In this document: positions 62,920 to 64,000 of the stretch, in pieces
How the letters are laid out: each line of letters opens with the position of its first letter
How positions within the stretch are numbered: the stretch's first letter is position 1
Assembly (NCBI GenBank): GCA_027485915.1
Contig: JAIXQA010000010.1
Coordinates: forward strand, 39,497 to 103,496
Source of the DNA: Alphaproteobacteria bacterium
Lineage (GTDB): Bacteria; Pseudomonadota; Alphaproteobacteria; Caulobacterales; Aquidulcibacteraceae
Direction of reading: 5' to 3'
Length of the DNA: 64,000 nucleotides
The notes under the pieces: model-generated
Told to the model about the DNA's origin: nothing
Seen by the model: the letters and a program-made list of their open reading frames with translations, nothing else
Database searches by the model: none
Program-made: the position numbers and the translations under genes

Positions 62920-63219
62920 TCACGTCTCATTCTTTACTTTGGAGTGGGAGGTTGTTGGGATGCCTTGTGACGGAATCATGCTCTGAGGTCAAATCCGGGG
63001 CCTGTGAGAAACGCCCCAATCAAGTGCTGCCTTTGGGGCCGATGCGACCACTGTGGGGACAGGCGTAACCCACGGGGTTTACTTAAAAGGTCCAACAAGC
63101 TTTTGTTCGAAAGACTAATGAGCCAATCGATTCCGCACGACTTGCTCCTAAAGGTGCAAGGCTAAAGGTGCGCAACAGAGGCTGCTGGAATTTGGGTCTT
63201 AAAAGAGGGAGATTACTGT
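62920..63219. other. Intergenic region, no recognised feature
   Basis: About 300 bases between divergent lysyl-tRNA synthetase and MarR genes. A short hairpin GGGGC/GCCCC (near 62997-63018) and a doubled AAAGGTGC (near 63151-63170) are present, but no ORF with a ribosome site, no RNA gene and no clear promoter can be supported. Confidence 0.5.
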
Positions 63220-63618
63220 TTGGACTGGTCGAAATTTTCGGACCTAACAGGCCCTCAAGCAAGTCCGGGCTTCCAATATTGGGTAAACTTTATGGCTTGG
63301 CAGCGCGGTCTCAACCATATCTTGCGACCCCTCTCGTTGACGCAGCCGCAATTTGCCCTTTTGGCGACCATTGGCTGGAAGACCTATGACGGCAGCAATT
63401 TGTCGCAACAGCAACTGGCAGACTTCCTGCACTTAGACCGGATGCTGGTCTCACAAATCATCAGCCGCCTGGACCGGGATGGGCTGGTCACACGCAAACT
63501 CGCGGCCGAAGACCGCCGTCGGAAAGGCCTTCGGCTCACGGCCTTAGGCATCATGAAAGTCAAAGAGGCCTTGCCATTGGTCGAAGGCTTCGACAAGGCG
63601 TTCTTTGCTGGCGTTTAG
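63220..63618 (+). CDS. MarR-family transcriptional regulator
   Basis: A 132-residue winged-helix protein starting at TTG 63220 with AGAGGGAG about nine bases upstream. It has LTQPQFALLATIGWK, a recognition helix in QQQLADFLHLDRMLVSQIISRLDRDG and wing RKLAAEDRRRKGLRLTALG. The C-terminal dimer helix is short. It converges with the amidohydrolase gene, one base apart, so it may or may not regulate it. The effector is unknown. Confidence 0.85.
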   Translation: MDWSKFSDLTGPQASPGFQYWVNFMAWQRGLNHILRPLSLTQPQFALLATIGWKTYDGSNLSQQQLADFLHLDRMLVSQIISRLDRDGLVTRKLAAEDRRRKGLRLTALGIMKVKEALPLVEGFDKAFFAGV

Positions 63619-63619
63619 T

Positions 63620-64000
63620 CTATTTCCCGCCCATAGCGCGATGCTTCGCACGGGTTGCCTCGTCGAGACGCAAGAAGCGTGCAGCATTATTGTAGAGGAT
63701 ATCGCGCTTTTGCTGAGCGCTGAGGAAAGGTGCATCCTCAATCACTTTAATCCCAACTTCGATGGTTTCAGGCCAGACCATTTGGTCAGAACCAAACATG
63801 ATGCGCTCGCCAAAGCCCGCTTCCACCAGCGCCTGTAGATAGCGATAAAATGCGGCCTTTGGCTGGGTGTATACAATCACGCCTGTATCCACATAGACTT
63901 GGGGATGGGCATACATTAGTGCCAAGGTGTCATCCAGCATCGGGAAACCCGCATGCATGATATTCAGCCGTAACTTTGGATGCTTGACCAAAACATCTTC
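63620..64000 (-). CDS. Amidohydrolase (TIM-barrel metal hydrolase), C-terminal part
   Basis: The frame runs open through the window end, so only the last 126 residues are seen. NIMHAGFPMLDDTLALMYAHPQVYVDTG gives a metal-ligand His region, and RIMFGSDQMVWPE the catalytic Asp of the amidohydrolase-2 family (decarboxylases and lactonases such as ACMSD-type). The tail ILYNNAARFLRLDEAT is typical. The N-terminal metal site lies outside the window. Confidence 0.85.
   Translation of the reverse strand, partial: EDVLVKHPKLRLNIMHAGFPMLDDTLALMYAHPQVYVDTGVIVYTQPKAAFYRYLQALVEAGFGERIMFGSDQMVWPETIEVGIKVIEDAPFLSAQQKRDILYNNAARFLRLDEATRAKHRAMGGK

Overview
The window is ordinary-density bacterial chromosome of moderate GC content. 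It most likely comes from an alphaproteobacterium of the Caulobacterales or a close relative. Support for this comes from several features: the chemotaxis gene order cheYII-cheD-cheU-cheYIII-cheE known from Caulobacter, an alphaproteobacterial F1-ATPase zeta subunit divergent from purC, a class I lysyl-tRNA synthetase, RpoH, and leader RNAs placed like the alphaproteobacterial speF and ybhL motifs. The placement is inference; no rRNA is present.

Layout. 1-2320: distal end of a chemotaxis operon (CheY, CheD, CheU-like, divergent CheY, CheE-like). 2391-3451: a possible gene fragment and a nucleotidyltransferase gene. 3531-7300: a chemoreceptor, a small conserved protein and a hybrid histidine kinase. 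7571-7645: tRNA-Gly(CCC). 7699-15578: a nitrilase-like protein with altered active site, DUF1203, YjbR, a polysaccharide deacetylase, SRPBCC, two outer-membrane barrels, DUF3137 divergent from LemA, and a glycine-rich octapeptide-repeat protein. 15757-19902: orphan sdhB, ornithine decarboxylase with a duplicated leader motif, a response regulator and a secreted peptidoglycan-binding protein. 20225-34664: HAD phosphatase, radical SAM protein, gamma-glutamyltransferase, a TonB-dependent receptor, SDR and GMC oxidoreductases, AraC regulator coupled to a GH13 amylase, and formate-THF ligase. 34747-44528: DUF3237, M19 dipeptidase, MAPEG, KatG, PhoD-like phosphatase, a Baeyer-Villiger-type monooxygenase and RmuC. 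44605-50609: a Bax inhibitor-1 family protein and a tyrosine/homogentisate degradation cluster (maiA, marR, hppD, an asparaginase, a VOC protein, an FAH hydrolase) without hmgA. 51003-56706: an orphan secreted protein, small secreted and Hpt proteins, DUF3108, rpoH and a class C beta-lactamase-like hydrolase. 56711-64000: ATPase zeta subunit, purC-purS, LysR divergent from an SbtA-like transporter, a small-ORF RNA, GNAT, lysyl-tRNA synthetase, MarR and a truncated amidohydrolase.

Most protein genes belong to recognised families. The least explained parts are between genes: a 20-codon ORF at 60659 whose Shine-Dalgarno matches the whole 16S 3' end and which ends at a strong terminator; a three-way-junction-like RNA candidate at 50672-50831; a multi-hairpin RNA candidate at 42741-42831; the duplicated motif ahead of ornithine decarboxylase; and a 27-bp perfect inverted repeat ahead of the radical SAM gene. 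All family calls come from reading motifs by eye, without database searches.
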